64,000 bases of DNA from Armillaria gallica (taxonomy: Eukaryota; Basidiomycota; Agaricomycetes; Agaricales; Physalacriaceae): positions 2,046,001 through 2,110,000 of the forward strand of contig JBANDB010000009.1 in the NCBI GenBank assembly GCA_037576215.1. Reading direction: 5' to 3'. Numbering within the stretch: the stretch's first letter is position 1; every line of letters starts with the position of its first letter. Of the stretch, positions 10,918 to 23,489 are shown one piece after another. Both the position numbers and the translations under genes were made by a program. Below the pieces are notes generated by a model. The model saw nothing but the letters and a program-made list of their open reading frames with translations, was not told where the DNA came from and did no database searches.

Positions 10918-11716
10918 ATGAACTCGCAGGGTGGTAGCATACGCTGGTCTTATTTCCACTCTGCTCTTCAACTTGCCGTTCGGCGCTCAGCAAGAAAGTG
11001 GACGTGCGTCTCTCATGCCCGCGGTATTGCCGCTCTCACCGACGGAATAGATATGAGGACTTCGCAGAATGTTTCCCGACGTACACCAAAGAAGATAAGG
11101 ACGGTTCTACCGCTATTTTCAATCAAATTTCAGACTACATAGAGACTCAGTCTTTCGTGCGTAGTGCATCAGTTCTGTGATATGCCCTGACCACAAAAAC
11201 AGCGAGATCTGGATAGACTATTTCGGAGTTTCAACGTCCAGGAGAATATTGACATTCTACATCGCGTCATCGAGGAGGCCAAGGAGCGAAAAGAAGCCCG
11301 AATCGAGCGCAGCGATCAATGGCGAGAAGACTTAGAGCCCCGAGCAGCTATTGCTGCAAGAACAGTTCCTAAATTGGAGGAGGAGAACGCTCGACTGCGA
11401 GAAATTCTCTCTCGGGTGAGGATTCCGGGCCTTTTCGTAATTCACTCTTCCTTATGCTTGTGGAGCCAGACAGAACAAGAGAATAATGCTTTGAACGCTC
11501 AGTTACAGGACAGTGCAACACGAACCGATGAGAATGATCAACAAACGCTTAGGCTACTTAAAAAATTAGATGAGGCAAGTCGGTGCAACTTTGAAACAGT
11601 CGGAATCTCACTTCCTTCGAAAGGTTTTGGAAGAATGGAACATTTTGCCGTTGGAGGAACTAGAAACATGGACGAGACAAACCATGGAGTCCACAAAGCC
11701 TGTTTTGCGCTCGTAG
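10918..11716 (+). CDS. NNF1: Kinetochore protein Nnf1/PMF1 (Mis12/MIND complex subunit)
   Basis: The exons read IRWSYFHSALQLAVRRSARK, then KWT spliced to YEDFAECFPTYTKEDKDG, then IFNQISDYIETQSF spliced to RDLDRLFRSFNVQENIDILH and a coiled coil. The 'FxxxFP' segment and the coil with 'NIDxLHxxIxEA' match the Nnf1 family, which links centromeric chromatin to the Ndc80 complex. The C-terminus is problematic: the reading frame that gives the expected conserved end (SESHFLRKVLEEWNILPLEE to VLRS, stop at 11716) is offset by one base from the upstream exon at about 11570-11605. A 25-nt GC-AG gap, a 55-nt GT-AG intron (about 11580-11634) or a one-base indel could explain it. The start at 10918 is chosen over 10783, whose extra residues look like untranslated leader. 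Confidence 0.8.
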
Positions 11717-12757
11717 TCTTTTCCTAGCCTGTTCATGCCCTGGAGCGGTTTCCATCCCTTCCATCTCTGTATCGTGTACCCAATTCCTATGACATTTTAA
11801 CCCGAAGCTATCATAATACACCAGGACGACGGTCGCCACTTGCCTCCCCTCCCATCCTCATGCGAATGATGGGCAGATGATGCAAGAACGTGCCCCTCGG
11901 TTTCCACGCACTTAGCCGCCGGAGGAAGAAACTTTGCGTCCTTGCCTCGGCCCCAGGCAATGTGTTGGGCGATGAATTTGGCGCCTGTATCGTACCCTTT
12001 GTGCTACGTACTCCCCTCTTTTGACCGTATATCCGTGCACTGGAATATTTGGAGGACATACTTTGATATTTATTCAATTGGATGATCTGATACCCTCGCT
12101 TGTGGCTTTGCTGGGGATGTCGGGGACACGCTTGTGATTCTGCAGAGGCTTCATCGTTACGACAGGGAAGCTGGCATCAAAACAGCATCAGCAGGATCGG
12201 TACCCAATGCCCATGGCGTCGCCAAGGGTGGAGGTGAATTTTGTAGAAGGTAGGAAACGTCCCGTGGTGCTCGCTGTGGATTTGCGGGGCAGGACAGGCA
12301 GCGTTTGCAGCTTACATATAGTGAATACCCTGACCCTAAACATTCTCGTCCGAGTTCTGGCCCAGGACTCAATCAAGGGCAGGAGACCCTAAACAGCACC
12401 AGCACTAGGGCTCGGTCAACTCAAGATTATAATCAGTGATAAGTGATCTGCGCCAGACTGCGCCAGGTCACGTTCAGTTGTTGCTGCAATCAGTTACACG
12501 ATGCATCCATGGGGACGAACAGTAAGTATGTTTCGTGCAGCCTTGAAAAAACCGTTGACCAAATAACTTAGCGAGGTGTTACTGGAAGTTTTGTTCTAAA
12601 ATCATCCGAGTTTGCCGAGGTACAAGGTACGTACCCCTTCAAGCAGCGCCCATATAGGCGCCAAATTCAAATTTGAAATCCCAGGCGTCAAAGGCTTTCG
12701 GAATCCTTTATTTAAATGGTACGGCCCCGATGAATCGACTCTCTTCCTATAGTACTA
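11717..12757. other. Intergenic stretch, no supported gene
   Basis: Only short overlapping ORFs occur here on both strands, without intron logic or recognisable motifs. An ATG at 12501 followed by splice-like sites could give an alternative first exon for the calpain gene, but the frame does not join cleanly to the calpain exon at 12758. The tract tactaat at about 12754 looks like an intron branch point, which keeps a 5' UTR or upstream intron possible. Confidence 0.4.
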
Positions 12758-15530
12758 ATGCCTCTTTTCAATCTCTTCAAAGGGAAACCGGCTGTCGAGA
12801 AGTCCACAGCATTGTTTATCCAAGAACATGATCACGCTGGCCTACTACTCACCGTTGAACTAGAAAAGGCAGTAGTCGATTGCACGGCGAAGGTTGAACG
12901 TATCGCAAAAGAATGCAAGGCAAAGAATCGAAAGTTCAGGTTTGTTATCAATTATTCTTTGCAGCCTGGAGCCACTCTAAACAAACTTTGAAATTCACAG
13001 AGACCATGAATTTGATCTACAGAATGACAGATCTCGGTGCCTTCATGGACTTGCAAGCGAGGAAACGTACAATCCCTCTGATGTCCTCCGCGTAACGCAG
13101 GTTTTCGATAATCCTCAGTTTTTCATCGATGGCGCATCTTCAAATGATATAGTTCAAGGCGCTATTGGTGATTGCTGGTTTGTTTCCGCATTGGCAATGG
13201 TGTGCACGCCCCAAGGATTGGTAGAAAAGTTCTGTGTGGCAGTACGTATACTTCTGGACAGAGTTGATGTCCATCTCATTTGCGGATTCAGAGAGACGAA
13301 AAGGTTGGGGTATATGGATTCATCTTCTTCCGCGACAATAAATGGGTCGACGTGATCATCGACGAGTAAGTTGCTCCCTATTCATCCTACAGTGATCTCA
13401 GTCTGTGTAGCCTCGTCTTTACGTCCATCCCCAAATTCGAAGAGCTGAGTGGCGCGGAAAAGCAGCTATACCACCACGACAAGGCACTCTACAACAGGTC
13501 CTCACGCAAGGGGAGCGCTACCCTCTACTTTGCCAGGTCCGGCACTGATGGAGAGACGTGGGTGCCGTTGATCGAAAAGGCGTACGCGAAACTCCATGGG
13601 AGCTATGGCGCCTTGAGTGGTGGCTGGGCCTGTGAGGCCGTTGAAGACCTTACGGGGTACGAAACCTGACTTTTTCCCTAAACAGCATGAGCTAATTTAG
13701 GCCCAGTGGTGTAACATGTTTCATTCCCACAAATGTACGTTGATGCTTTTCTCTTGTACTTACGACAATAGCTAACTATCTCTAGGACATCCTTGATCCC
13801 GATCTTTTTTGGACAGAAGAGCTGCTCAAGGCTAATCATGATCGTCTCTTTGGGGTCTCATTCAGTAACCTTGACTCTAGTCGTAACGGGCAGGATTCTA
13901 TCCAAGTCAGCGGTTTGATAGGCGGACATGCTTACTCCGTTCTCAGAGCAGTTGAATGCAAAGGGAAGCGTTTCGTTGTCGTCAGGAATCCGTGGGGCCA
14001 GTCTGAATGGACCGGTCCATGGTCAGACGGCTCGAAACAGTGGACACCGGAATGGCTTGAGATACTTCCTCAACTTGAACATTCCTTCGGGGATGATGGT
14101 CAATTTGTCATGGAATGTGCGTTCTTTCTTCGTTTTTTCTTATTCAGCTTACACTCATATTCGCGACCATTATGCAGACATAGACTTCCTGGAATGCTGG
14201 GAGCGGATTGACAAAACCATCTTGTTTGATGCACACTGGGTCATGTCCTCTCAATGGCTTCATGTAACAGCGCGACCACTTCCGTCAGCCTGGACATACG
14301 GAGATGTATCATGTACGTCCTAATTGTTGCGTTGTTATAAGGTGCTGCGCTGAGTCGTTGTTATAGTCACTATCACGTTGCCCGCTACCACCAAAGCGGT
14401 GATTGTCCTGTCCCAGTTGGACACCCGTTACTTTGAGCCTATATCGGGGCGTTCAAACTGGACCTTTGATTTCGTGGTGTTCAAAAAGGGAAATAAGGAT
14501 CTTATTACACAATCTTCGGTTTCTGGGCTCTATAAGCGGAGCGTAAACGTTGAGCTGGATTTAGAGGAGGGCTCGTATGTTGTACACGTGCGTGTTGATT
14601 ATTCTGATCGGGATACCATTCTGATTTGGACTCAGGTTCGTCTGGACCGCGCCGAATATCGTCCATCGGTACGACCAACCCATCTATCTGCGATGCCTAC
14701 TTATAAAAGAACGATTGATAGACATACTTACAAGAAGGGATGGAGAATTGGGATACCCGCTATCTTTCGAGGGTACTCACCGAGCGCGCCAAGAGTCAAT
14801 CCATTGCTATGAGTATGTCACTAAAATAGCGCCTCCGTCACATTTTTGACTGATCGTTTTCTTCTTGTAGACTTCGATGCAAGGTATTCTTTTCACCTTC
14901 TATGTTGTTCGATGACTTATGGTCATTGATAATAGCTCGCAGGCTCAGAATCTGCCCATTCCTTTAGATATTCTGGCTGGACAGGATTTGTCCGAATTAG
15001 AGCAGAAAGCATTAGCGATCAGGAAAGCAGAGGAGGAGAAAGCTGCTACGGAAAGGAAGGTCGCCGAAGAGAAGAAGGCAGCCGAAGAAGGAAACAAGAC
15101 TGAAGACCCACCAAAGGAGAACACCGAAGTCTTACCGAAGGAGAACATTAAAGACTCGCCGAAGGAGAGCGCTAACAAGGAAGACATGAAGGATGGCGTT
15201 AGCTCCGAGACGGAAAAGATAGCGGAGAAAGCACCTGGAGACAAAGACGAGGGGGAGAAGAACAAAACAGGCGAAGACCCTGTCATCGAAGACATCCTCA
15301 CAGATAACGACAATAAAGACGACGTTGACAAGACCGATACTGTTTCCCAACACTCCGACAACAGCGATAGCGATGATGACAAGGCAAAGATTGCCAGAGA
15401 CATCAAACAAACGTCTGATGATGACTCGATCTTCCTCGGCCTTCGGGTCTACACGTCCAAGGATGCCCCCGCTGAGATTTGCGGCCAGCTGAGGCATGAG
15501 ATGGAGCTGTCTGCGACGCTAGCTTTATAA
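12758..15530 (+). CDS. Calpain-type cysteine protease with acidic coiled tail
   Basis: The three catalytic residues are visible. Cys lies in [14 protein letters not shown] (about 13155-13200), His in [14 protein letters not shown] and Asn in [13 protein letters not shown] (about 13915-14010). Upstream, [14 protein letters not shown] and downstream TPEWLEIL are standard CysPc motifs. A beta-rich domain follows ([32 protein letters not shown]), then a ~200-residue tail rich in Lys and Glu ([12 protein letters not shown]) and in Asp. At least ten exons join in frame with GT...AG introns. [16 protein letters not shown] at 12758 is used as start. Fungal non-PalB calpains of this layout are presumed cytosolic regulatory proteases; this assignment rests on the catalytic domain. 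It ends at a TAA at 15528-15530. Confidence 0.87.
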
Positions 15531-15651
15531 ATTTGTTAAATCACTGACTCTAAGTACCGTACTATTATGACAATATTAGTCTTTCTCTACCACTCTTCAT
15601 CATCAGACTCGAGGACCTAAGCTTTCGATGAGTTACTAAGGATGAGATGCC

Positions 15652-17381
15652 CTAGACTGATCTCGATTCCCGCCGCACACGTTGAGGCTTTCGAGTAGGC
15701 ATCTGCTGTCTAGACGCAAGATCATCCTGAGAGGCTGTCAGCCGGAATTTCGGCAGAAAGCAGAAAAGGCAGCGACTTACGAAGGGCTCGAAACGCGTCG
15801 CAACCGGAGACCGTGAAATTTTTCATTGAGTATCGGGTACATCCGCCAATCATGGGAGTACAGGAAGAAGCTTGTGCCTGATATGATTTATCCGCTTTTC
15901 TAGGGATGCAAGGTCATCGGGTGTAGAGAGCGAGAACAAAGACAAATCGGGCGGTTTCTGGGTTTTTGGATTAGTATAAAACAAGGCTGAAGGAGGAAAA
16001 GGATCGCGCGCTTCAAATTCCACATGTAGCTTCCAATCAGGAGGTCGCCTTAAATTGAGGGAGGGCGTCCCTTGGTTCCTTGGTTTCCTTGATTGCGAGT
16101 CAAAACGGTCATGTCCGCGGTTGATGGTTGTCAGTGCGGTGTCCAAGTTCTGGTGCATTCGTACTTCCGCGTCATGGTGATCTGTTAGAATCGCGCTGAC
16201 ATGAGGTGCTAGTGTCGTGGTCTTTACAATAGTGTCAGCCTCGGGTGTTTTGGAACCTAGTACGGGCCTCTTCAGTTTTCGTAGATTGGATAAATGATGA
16301 GCTGCGACGACAGGCAGGACCTGTGGGGAACTATTCGATGCTCGTTGACGAAGGGTGGCGGTGGTACTGATGATGGTGCTCAGAGAAGATAACGATAGGG
16401 TGGGAGACGTCTTCAGCCCTGATAGTTCAAGAAGGAACTCCAGTGCTCGATTTGTCCAAGTATGTTTCAGATCTCGTTCCTTGGAGTCGAGGAGGGCGAC
16501 GAGTCTTGATGTGGAAAGGGAATTGTACTTTGACGGGTCGATCGGCTGCTTCACTAGATTATCCTTACGCGTATGGTAAGCGACTTGAAGAAACGAGGGT
16601 GCTGAGCATTTACCCGCAACGCGCTAAGATCGCGACTACGCTGTAGTAGGACGGACCCAGCGCGGACCCAGCCATTCCTAGTATATCTCATACATTCAAG
16701 TCGGGAAGCGTATTTTCCGGATAGTTCGGATATACTGTTCTGAACGAACACATAAAGAGCAGTCAATGAGGCCAGTTGAAGTAAGGGCATACCGATGTGA
16801 CACTAATGGCCGATACCGCGATAAACAGTGCGTGAGCTGAAAGGCAGACAATCTATCCGCATGAACCTAATGAGATTTGAGTGGCATAAGAACACAAGAC
16901 GCGTAATAACGCGCTGAATACTTACTTTTCACCCTCGCACTGTTCCAATAGTGACTTCCTAACAACGACATCTCTCCACCACCAAGCAACATTTGTAGTC
17001 GGAGTCCCTACGTCTACAAATGAGGCGATAGCTTGATGTCTCAAGTTCTCCAAGTACTTTGTTAATGAGTTTCTAAACGTCGTGGTATCCGCTGGCTTAA
17101 GACAAGGATACGAAGGCAAGATCTACCAAATTCCGGTCAGACACTAAAGTAATATTGTAGTTACCAGGTACCTTCTGGACACGGGCTTTCGTTCTCTCAA
17201 TCTTTCCGACCAAAAAATAGAAGATATCCTGCATGGATCTTGCACGATCTCGCAGACCGCGCGTTCGGGGATTGAAGACATTGATATCGTACTCTGGGTC
17301 ATTGACGTGGGGATATTCGAGAATATGCAGATGAATTAACAGTAGTAGTGGAAGAGGGAGCTGAAGAACAGAGCTGTCCAT
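15652..17381 (-). CDS. Augmin complex subunit HAUS6-like (HAUS6 N-terminal domain)
   Basis: Augmin recruits gamma-tubulin to existing spindle microtubules. The first exon begins MDSSVLQLPLPLLLLIHLHI and carries EYDINVFNPRTRGLRDR and MQDIFYFLVGKIER. A 44-nt intron joins KARVQK to ILPSYPCLKPADTTTFRNSL and TKYLENLRHQAI. Further exons give WWWRDVVVRKSLLEQCEGEK, LSAFQLTHCLSRYRPL, NGWVRAGSVLLQRSRDL and a long exon from DNLVKQPIDPSKYNSLSTS. The 'YPC...FR..L.KYLE.LRH' block is the signature of the HAUS6 N-terminal domain. The long exon meets a stop at 15850; an alternative splice would add DDLASRQQMPTRKPQRV and end at 15652, which I favour weakly. Full-length animal HAUS6 is longer. Confidence 0.72.
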
Positions 17382-17850
17382 TGCCCGGTTGCGGCAAGTG
17401 TGATCGCGGTGTGTGAACAAGAGGTGATGGCCAAACTGGGAACAAAACGGCTACCCTTATAGGGCTTGGTGCTCTCCTCTCCACTCGCCTTTTCTTTTAC
17501 CGGCGCGAGGTCATTAGGGTCAAATGACTATACTTCGTAAGCCTCGCCACAAATTGTCTCATCTGCTTACTTGCCGCAGATACAACGAATCGTCACAATA
17601 ACATCTAACCAGCTCGTTGAAGCTTAAAATTTCTTTTGCTAAAATCAGTCAGGAGTCTGGGGGATTTGGAATTTACAGCAAATCATCATCCACTTAACAC
17701 GGCAAGTGGCTGCGTATTCTGTTGCCTTCCTTCCTACTTACTAAGAGGGGTCTTACTACACAGATTGCTGACAGATGATAGTACCCACACTATTTTTGTG
17801 CCCAGTATAAAAATATGGGTTCTTGAGTCCATCTTCCCATCGTCACCACT

Positions 17851-18856
17851 ATGAAGGTACTCATCCTAGGGTAAGTCCTCCTACTCATTGCCGTATTTTC
17901 CTGCCTTATAGATTGTCCAGCGCATCTGGATTTATCGGTTTTCCAGCCGCTCAAGCACTCGCACGCGCGGGTCACATCGTCTACGGTCAGACCCGTTCTG
18001 CCCAGAAAGCCAAGCAACTAGCTGCTGAAGAGATCATACCCATCATCGCTGAGCCAGTCTCGCCCAAGTGGCTCAACCTCGTTCCCACACTCGATGTGGT
18101 CATTGACGCCATTGGTGGAAGCGCTGATATCTCTTCCCTCTCAAACGAGCTTCTTCAAGCCATCATAGACACCGTCAAGTCCTCACGCGATCCCAGCGCC
18201 CCGAAGCTCACGTACGTGTACACATCCGGCACTTGGGTCCACGGAGAGAGCCGTACCGACATCGTCACCGACACCAGTCCACTTACCAATCCTGTCGATA
18301 TAGTCAAATGGCGTCCGGCCCAAGAACAGCGGGTTATCAAAGAGTCGACTTTGAACGGCATCGTTATCCGCCCCTCGATGCTCTACGGACGCTCCGGTTC
18401 AATTTTGGCGACCTTGTTTGGGGAAGCGGAGAAGGCAAAGAAGGAGGGGAGGAAGTTAACCTTTGCGGGAAAACAGGGAGGGAGGCTCGCACTGGTTCAC
18501 GCAGACGATTTGGCAGATTTGTATGTGAAGGTAGCGGAGAAATCAGCGATCTGTGGAGGAAAGGCATTTGATGCCGCGAATGATTTTACAGAGTCGGTTG
18601 ATGAGATTTTGGCAGCCGTCGCGAAGGTTTCGGGGGCAGAGGGTTTCGCCTACAGGGAACCTACTAACCGTAAGTGTTGTCTCTCTTTCTTTCTACATTC
18701 GACTGACACTTTTCCGTAGCTTTCGAGAGTGCTGTAGCAACGACGACTCTCTTGAAGCCTTACCTCGCTCGAGCACTTCTTGGGTGGCAGCCGCGAAAAA
18801 TGGGGCTCGTCGAGGGCATTGCTATATATTATGCTGCTTACTTGGTCTCTCTCTGA
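17851..18856 (+). CDS. NAD(P)-binding epimerase/dehydratase-like protein (extended SDR)
   Basis: A tiny first exon, MKVLILG, splices to ASGFIGFPAAQALARAGH, which rebuilds the nucleotide-binding motif GxxGFIG at the N-terminus. Later motifs are YGQTRSAQKAKQLA, VVIDAIGG, LTYVYTSGTWVHGE (catalytic Ser/Thr region), GIVIRPSMLYGRSGS and LALVHADDLADLYVKVAE (the usual HVDD-like motif). A last intron at about 18670-18718 joins PTN to PFESAVATTTLLKPYLARAL, and the stop is at 18854-18856. The protein is about 310 residues, normal for this family. The substrate is unknown; proteins of this type in fungi are usually annotated as NAD-dependent epimerase or NmrA-like. Confidence 0.85.
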
Positions 18857-21788
18857 GGTTTTATCACTGGCAACCAGACAATGCATGCATTTGAATAAGA
18901 TCGAATGTACAGCAGTAGTCTACCTGCTAGTCGTAGGGCAAAAATAAAAGGAAACTATCTAATTTCTCGTCAATGCGCAAGAGATCCTGATTCTGCGACC
19001 TCGTGCATACCTTCTCAATGAACATCTACCTCCCGCGTAATCTTGAAACATTAGAAAAACCTTCTTCCGATCAGACTTGAACCTGTCTCGTTATTTCATA
19101 CAGTCGATCAACTCGGGCAGGCTCTAGTTGACTCTCGACTGTCATCAAAGAAGTGTGGACTGGCTCGAGTCTATCTTCCTATGGTCCAGCATATTATCGA
19201 ACACCCGCCAAAAGAAGCTCAAGTTGCCGCACCCATACAGATGGACCTGAAAGCACAAGTGGCAGTGACGCGCTTCTGAATCCGAAGCCGAAGCCGGAAT
19301 AATCGACACCGACCAGATAGAAATCACTATCAAGGATCTCAATGTCTTCATGAACAAAGTGTCAACATTGACGAGAGCATTGGTGCTGCAGGATGTGTCT
19401 GCAACAAAGTGTGTGTTTTCAGTTGCAACTCGCCGGGGATACCCTCGACACACGTGTCCTTCAGAGTCTTCCGACCGGCGTCTAACAGTCTATGCATAGT
19501 CGTCTTGCTGAAGAGGATGATGTCGAGGGGCTCCATTTTGTTCACAGAAATGGGGCATTCGTCCTCGATGTCCACAACCTAAAGGTGCAAGCCAGAGTTC
19601 AAACAGAAACAATCTCGCGGATTTCAGCCTCTGACATCCATCATCGTCTAGGGTTGGGTGGCACTCTCTTCACTTGCTTAGAATACAAACGTTTCCATCG
19701 ATCTTTACCTGCAACTCTGACCTATCTTCGTTACCGATGCCTACAGTGATTACAGGACCATCAATGCAGGCGACGATTAGGAGACTCGTCGGACTTCGAC
19801 TCGCAGCAGCTTATTCCTACACCGTCGCGGTGTTCAGATGTGACATGAATCTCTAGCGTTGTTTGCTTATGGGAAAGGTGAGAGGGCTCTTGGATTCTCC
19901 GTCTTTCTCTTGGATCAGCCTGGTAGATATATCTTCAGACTGAAGCAAATGGATCATGTATTTCTTGCGGCCACAAAGCAATACGACTGCGAAAGCAAAG
20001 AACAGAAAAATAGTCAACCAGCATAACCAGGGAGAATAACAATACATAGGACGAGGACAACGGCGAGAAGATAGTATGCTCGGTCCAATCTTTATGTTGC
20101 GTGGACGGCCTCTCACCATCAACGTTCAACCTCCAATCTAACGGCGTTGTATGGGCTTCGCATCGGATGCGGCGCGCGCTGGTGTCAACCATTCTCTGAA
20201 TCGAGCGGGCTGCGGTTTTCAGCCTACTCCCTTCCTCTTACTGTAAACGTACATCTGAATAGGTCCTCGAAATACATGCATCTTACTTCCGACCGTGGCA
20301 ATCTGAGCGAACTTCGCAGGGCCAGCTCGGTGTAGAGCTGGACGATTTTTGGTAGGGAACTTCTTACATGGGAACTTTCATTCCATTGTTGACTTTATGC
20401 TCTCCCAAAGATACAGTACTGCACATTGTTTCTAAGGGCGAAGAATGGCAATATCTCCGATGTATCATTGCTTCAATCCTGCAAATGTGTGATCATGCAT
20501 TCATGCTCAATTTTAAAGCCTCCTCATACCATCTCAGTCGCTCCATTGAGTAAACTTCATCATCGCCAGAATCATTCCAGCACGCCTTGGGCATCTGGTA
20601 GAATGGAGTCAGACATTTATCACCAACATGTATTGGCTCCAATTCGGCGCGCATGTTCGGTGGTTGGACGACAAAGTTTAACTTCGTCATGCTATGATAG
20701 ATGATCATAGCGCAGTTGACCTGATCAAATCAGATTCTACAGCTGATGATATCGGTTACAGAACACACAATAAAACATCAGGTATGCATCGCTTTCTACC
20801 CTCTTTACTTGAGATGCTGGACCTGATTGCCGCCCGGTGGCAGTTCGTGTCGGGATTCCTTCGCCGCCCTGTGAAACTCCAGCGTTTGGGTTCCCAGCTG
20901 CAACCTGCCACTGGGAATCTTTGTACGACTATCGTAATGTGATGTCTTGGGTCCGGCTCCAACTTTTTCCTCAGCTCAAGTCTACAATCAGCATCACCGG
21001 AAACCTACGATAGAGGATCGTGCGAGTCACATCGCTTTCAACATCTTCTAAACATGCTGAAACTCTGATAGAGGATGAGTAGAGGCCAGCCCATGTTTCA
21101 TTGATACGGTCCCCCGTGGTTGCTCGGGTCTGACACAAATGGGGATTTGAATACTTAGGCGATGATTGAGATTGATCAACTCCAATTGATTCTGTCTACA
21201 CGCTGATTTACGCGCACGATCGATAACATGCATCTTGCCTCGTAAAACCCATGCCTGTCGATCTTATCGACGAGTTCAACGTCCGATGGTCGATTTGTCC
21301 GTCAAAATGAGAATCTTTGGTTTTGGCCTAAAATGGCTGGGAGCTACACTTGATTCGACGGATGCTTTACGTGCGAAAGAAATGTGCGCGAGTTCTATAT
21401 TTATATTGATGAACTTACTTTAAAGCGCCTTGCACCTTGCCGGAGGACACAAGTGGAAGGAAGCGGCTTCCCTTGGGCCGTTCAATCTCATCCAGGCTTC
21501 GCGATGACAGGTTCTTATATAATCTCCGTGTTCCTACGTCGACACCGAACATACTCTCACCCGTGATATCTTTCCCTCCTCCCTACTACCTCCACAAGCA
21601 TGTTCGTCGTTACGTGGGATCTCTGTTATCAGTCGTGACCGTTGCTTGTGGGGCTTGATCAAAGAAGCGGGAGATCATCATTGCAACAGGTTTTTGGAGC
21701 CTTAGGCTTCGGACCTTTCTTGACTGACACCGGTTCTATTCTAGTCTAACTGTATAAAAGTCGCTCCTCGCCTTCCTTTCTCCACATC
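18857..21788. other. Gene-poor stretch (~2.9 kb)
   Basis: No confident gene is seen. On the minus strand around 20190-19850 there is a hydrophobic, membrane-like segment (LCWLTIFLFFAFAVVLLC) followed by a short charged tail. Further along, around 19780-19680, an in-frame stretch reads ACIDGPVITVGIGNEDRS. These may be exons of a degraded or strongly intron-split membrane protein gene reading toward lower coordinates. I could not build a continuous model. 20340-21780 shows only short scattered ORFs and no repeats. Confidence 0.35.
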
Positions 21789-23489
21789 ATGGCGACAAAA
21801 GCTGCTGCTACTGCTGCTACACAGTACGTCACTGACTTCGGATTTCTCCTATTCAATTAACATCGCCCCAGTTTCCTTCAGTTCCGAATCCAATATTCCA
21901 GCATTGGTACATACGATCGCTTTCATACTTTTCTTACCTGAAATTGATCAGCGCTGCAGCCCTCCTCTACTATGACTATGCTTTGACCTTTCCAACGGAG
22001 GTTAAGTACGTGTGGGGCTCAAAGTTCAGGTTGTCGACTGCTCTATATATCTGCTGTCGCTACGCGCTCATCGCGAACGTTCTCTATCTACTGGCTATAG
22101 CCAAGAAATTAGGCGCTAGGGTATTGCCTTTTTTGTCGTGTTTCCAGTTCACTCTTCTCACTTTCGATCTTTTAGCAAGTTCTACTTTGGGAGAGGAAAC
22201 ATGAATCTGTATGCTGATTCGTGAGGGCACAGCTGCGACACATGGTACAAAATCATTGGGGCGCTTAGCGTCATTGGGCGAGCTGCCGTTATTGGTGTGT
22301 GATGCAATTTTGGCGACTGCCAGTGAACTTGTTTAGTTTAAGTTTGCTGCAGTGACTTTCACCGGGCGCACATACGCTATCTTTGCTAGGAGCAAAATTA
22401 TCTTAATTTATCTCGTCGCCATTGGCCTGGCATGCGTTATACTAGACATCGTCAGTCAGATTTATTTCCAGCATCCTGTGTGTTAACAGTGAAAGCGATA
22501 GATGCACGTTCCAGGGCTCAGATGTGTTGGTTCTTCGAGCAATCCCCTGTACGTTCTATACCCACATCTTCTCAATTTCCGTTCACTGACGGCGGTGCAT
22601 GTATTCAGTGGTATCGACGTCCTTTACTCTTAATGAATGCTACTCAAGTTTTTTCCCTAGCGAATTTACTCCTCTCAATATTGATGGTCGTGTTTGAGTA
22701 TTCATCTGCGATACTAATGACGATCCGAAGTATTCAGGCGTTCAGGGTTGGTGGGCCCTGGAAGGCACAGCGGCGGGGTTTCACATATCTAATATTCGAA
22801 CAAGGTCATCTCTATCGTTATTGCCTGGCAATACGATTCTTACACGCCGTTCATTGCAGGAATCTTCTATTTCAGGTGAACCTTAATTATTAGCTGTGCA
22901 ATGCGGTTAGGACTGAGACAGCGACAAATCCAGTGTCGTTTCGTTGTTCACGACAGCAGCTGTCATTTTGAACTCGGTTAGTTTGTCTTCGACGTGTCTT
23001 CAACTGTGAGGTTTGTCATACTGACGGAGTACACAGGTCGCACCGGTAAACCAAACTATCCTAGAGCAATGTCGTTGATTGATTCGTCGCTTTCCAGGCG
23101 GGATTTTTCCAGCGCTTACTTAACGCATTGACGCTTCCGTGAGTTCGTCCAACCCTCAAAGCTACTCAAACTCACAGAACGCACCTAGACTTTCGGGTCT
23201 ACTAACCGCCCGATTCCTCCTGCGCCTCCGCGTATGGGAGGATCAAAACTCCACCGTGGTCAGCGGAGATCGCGGGATCGCATCGCAGCAGACGCACACC
23301 ATGGAATTCCGCGCTTTGTCAGTGATTGATGAGTTTGGTGAGGATCCGGTATCGACGGCAGGTCGTCAGAACGGGTATGCGTTAGAAGAGATGCCACGGA
23401 AAATGGACCAAGAGAATACGCCTTCCACGTCGACGATGGTTCCTGGGACTCTGGAATCGTTGACAATGAGTGCTGAGAAGAGCAGATAG
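21789..23489 (+). CDS. DUF6533 seven-helix membrane protein, tandem copy A
   Basis: The first exons start at ATGGCGACAAAAGCTGC (21789) and reach ALLYYDYALTFPTEVKYVWG and LSTALYICCRYALIANVLYL, the DUF6533 signature that covers the first helices. Later exons give DTWYKIIGALSVIGRAAVI, FTGRTYAIFARSKIILIYLV, a helix with LLLSILMVVFEYSSAILM and a C-terminal cytosolic-type tail (SGLLTARFLLRLRVWE, then ALSVIDEFGEDPVS). It ends at 23487-23489. DUF6533 proteins are abundant in Agaricomycetes and have receptor-like topology, but no known ligand. It is close kin of the gene at 24286-25890; exon order and splice positions correspond. Exon borders in 22200-22700 and 22890-23140 are not all fixed. Confidence 0.72.

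Noticed and set aside
12501..12757. Upstream exons of the calpain gene starting at ATG 12501
   Set aside because: The splice sites look reasonable, but the joined frame does not match the calpain exon at 12758, which has its own good start.
19145..20192. Membrane protein gene on the minus strand
   Set aside because: Only isolated hydrophobic and exon-like pieces; no continuous frame or recognisable motif order could be built.
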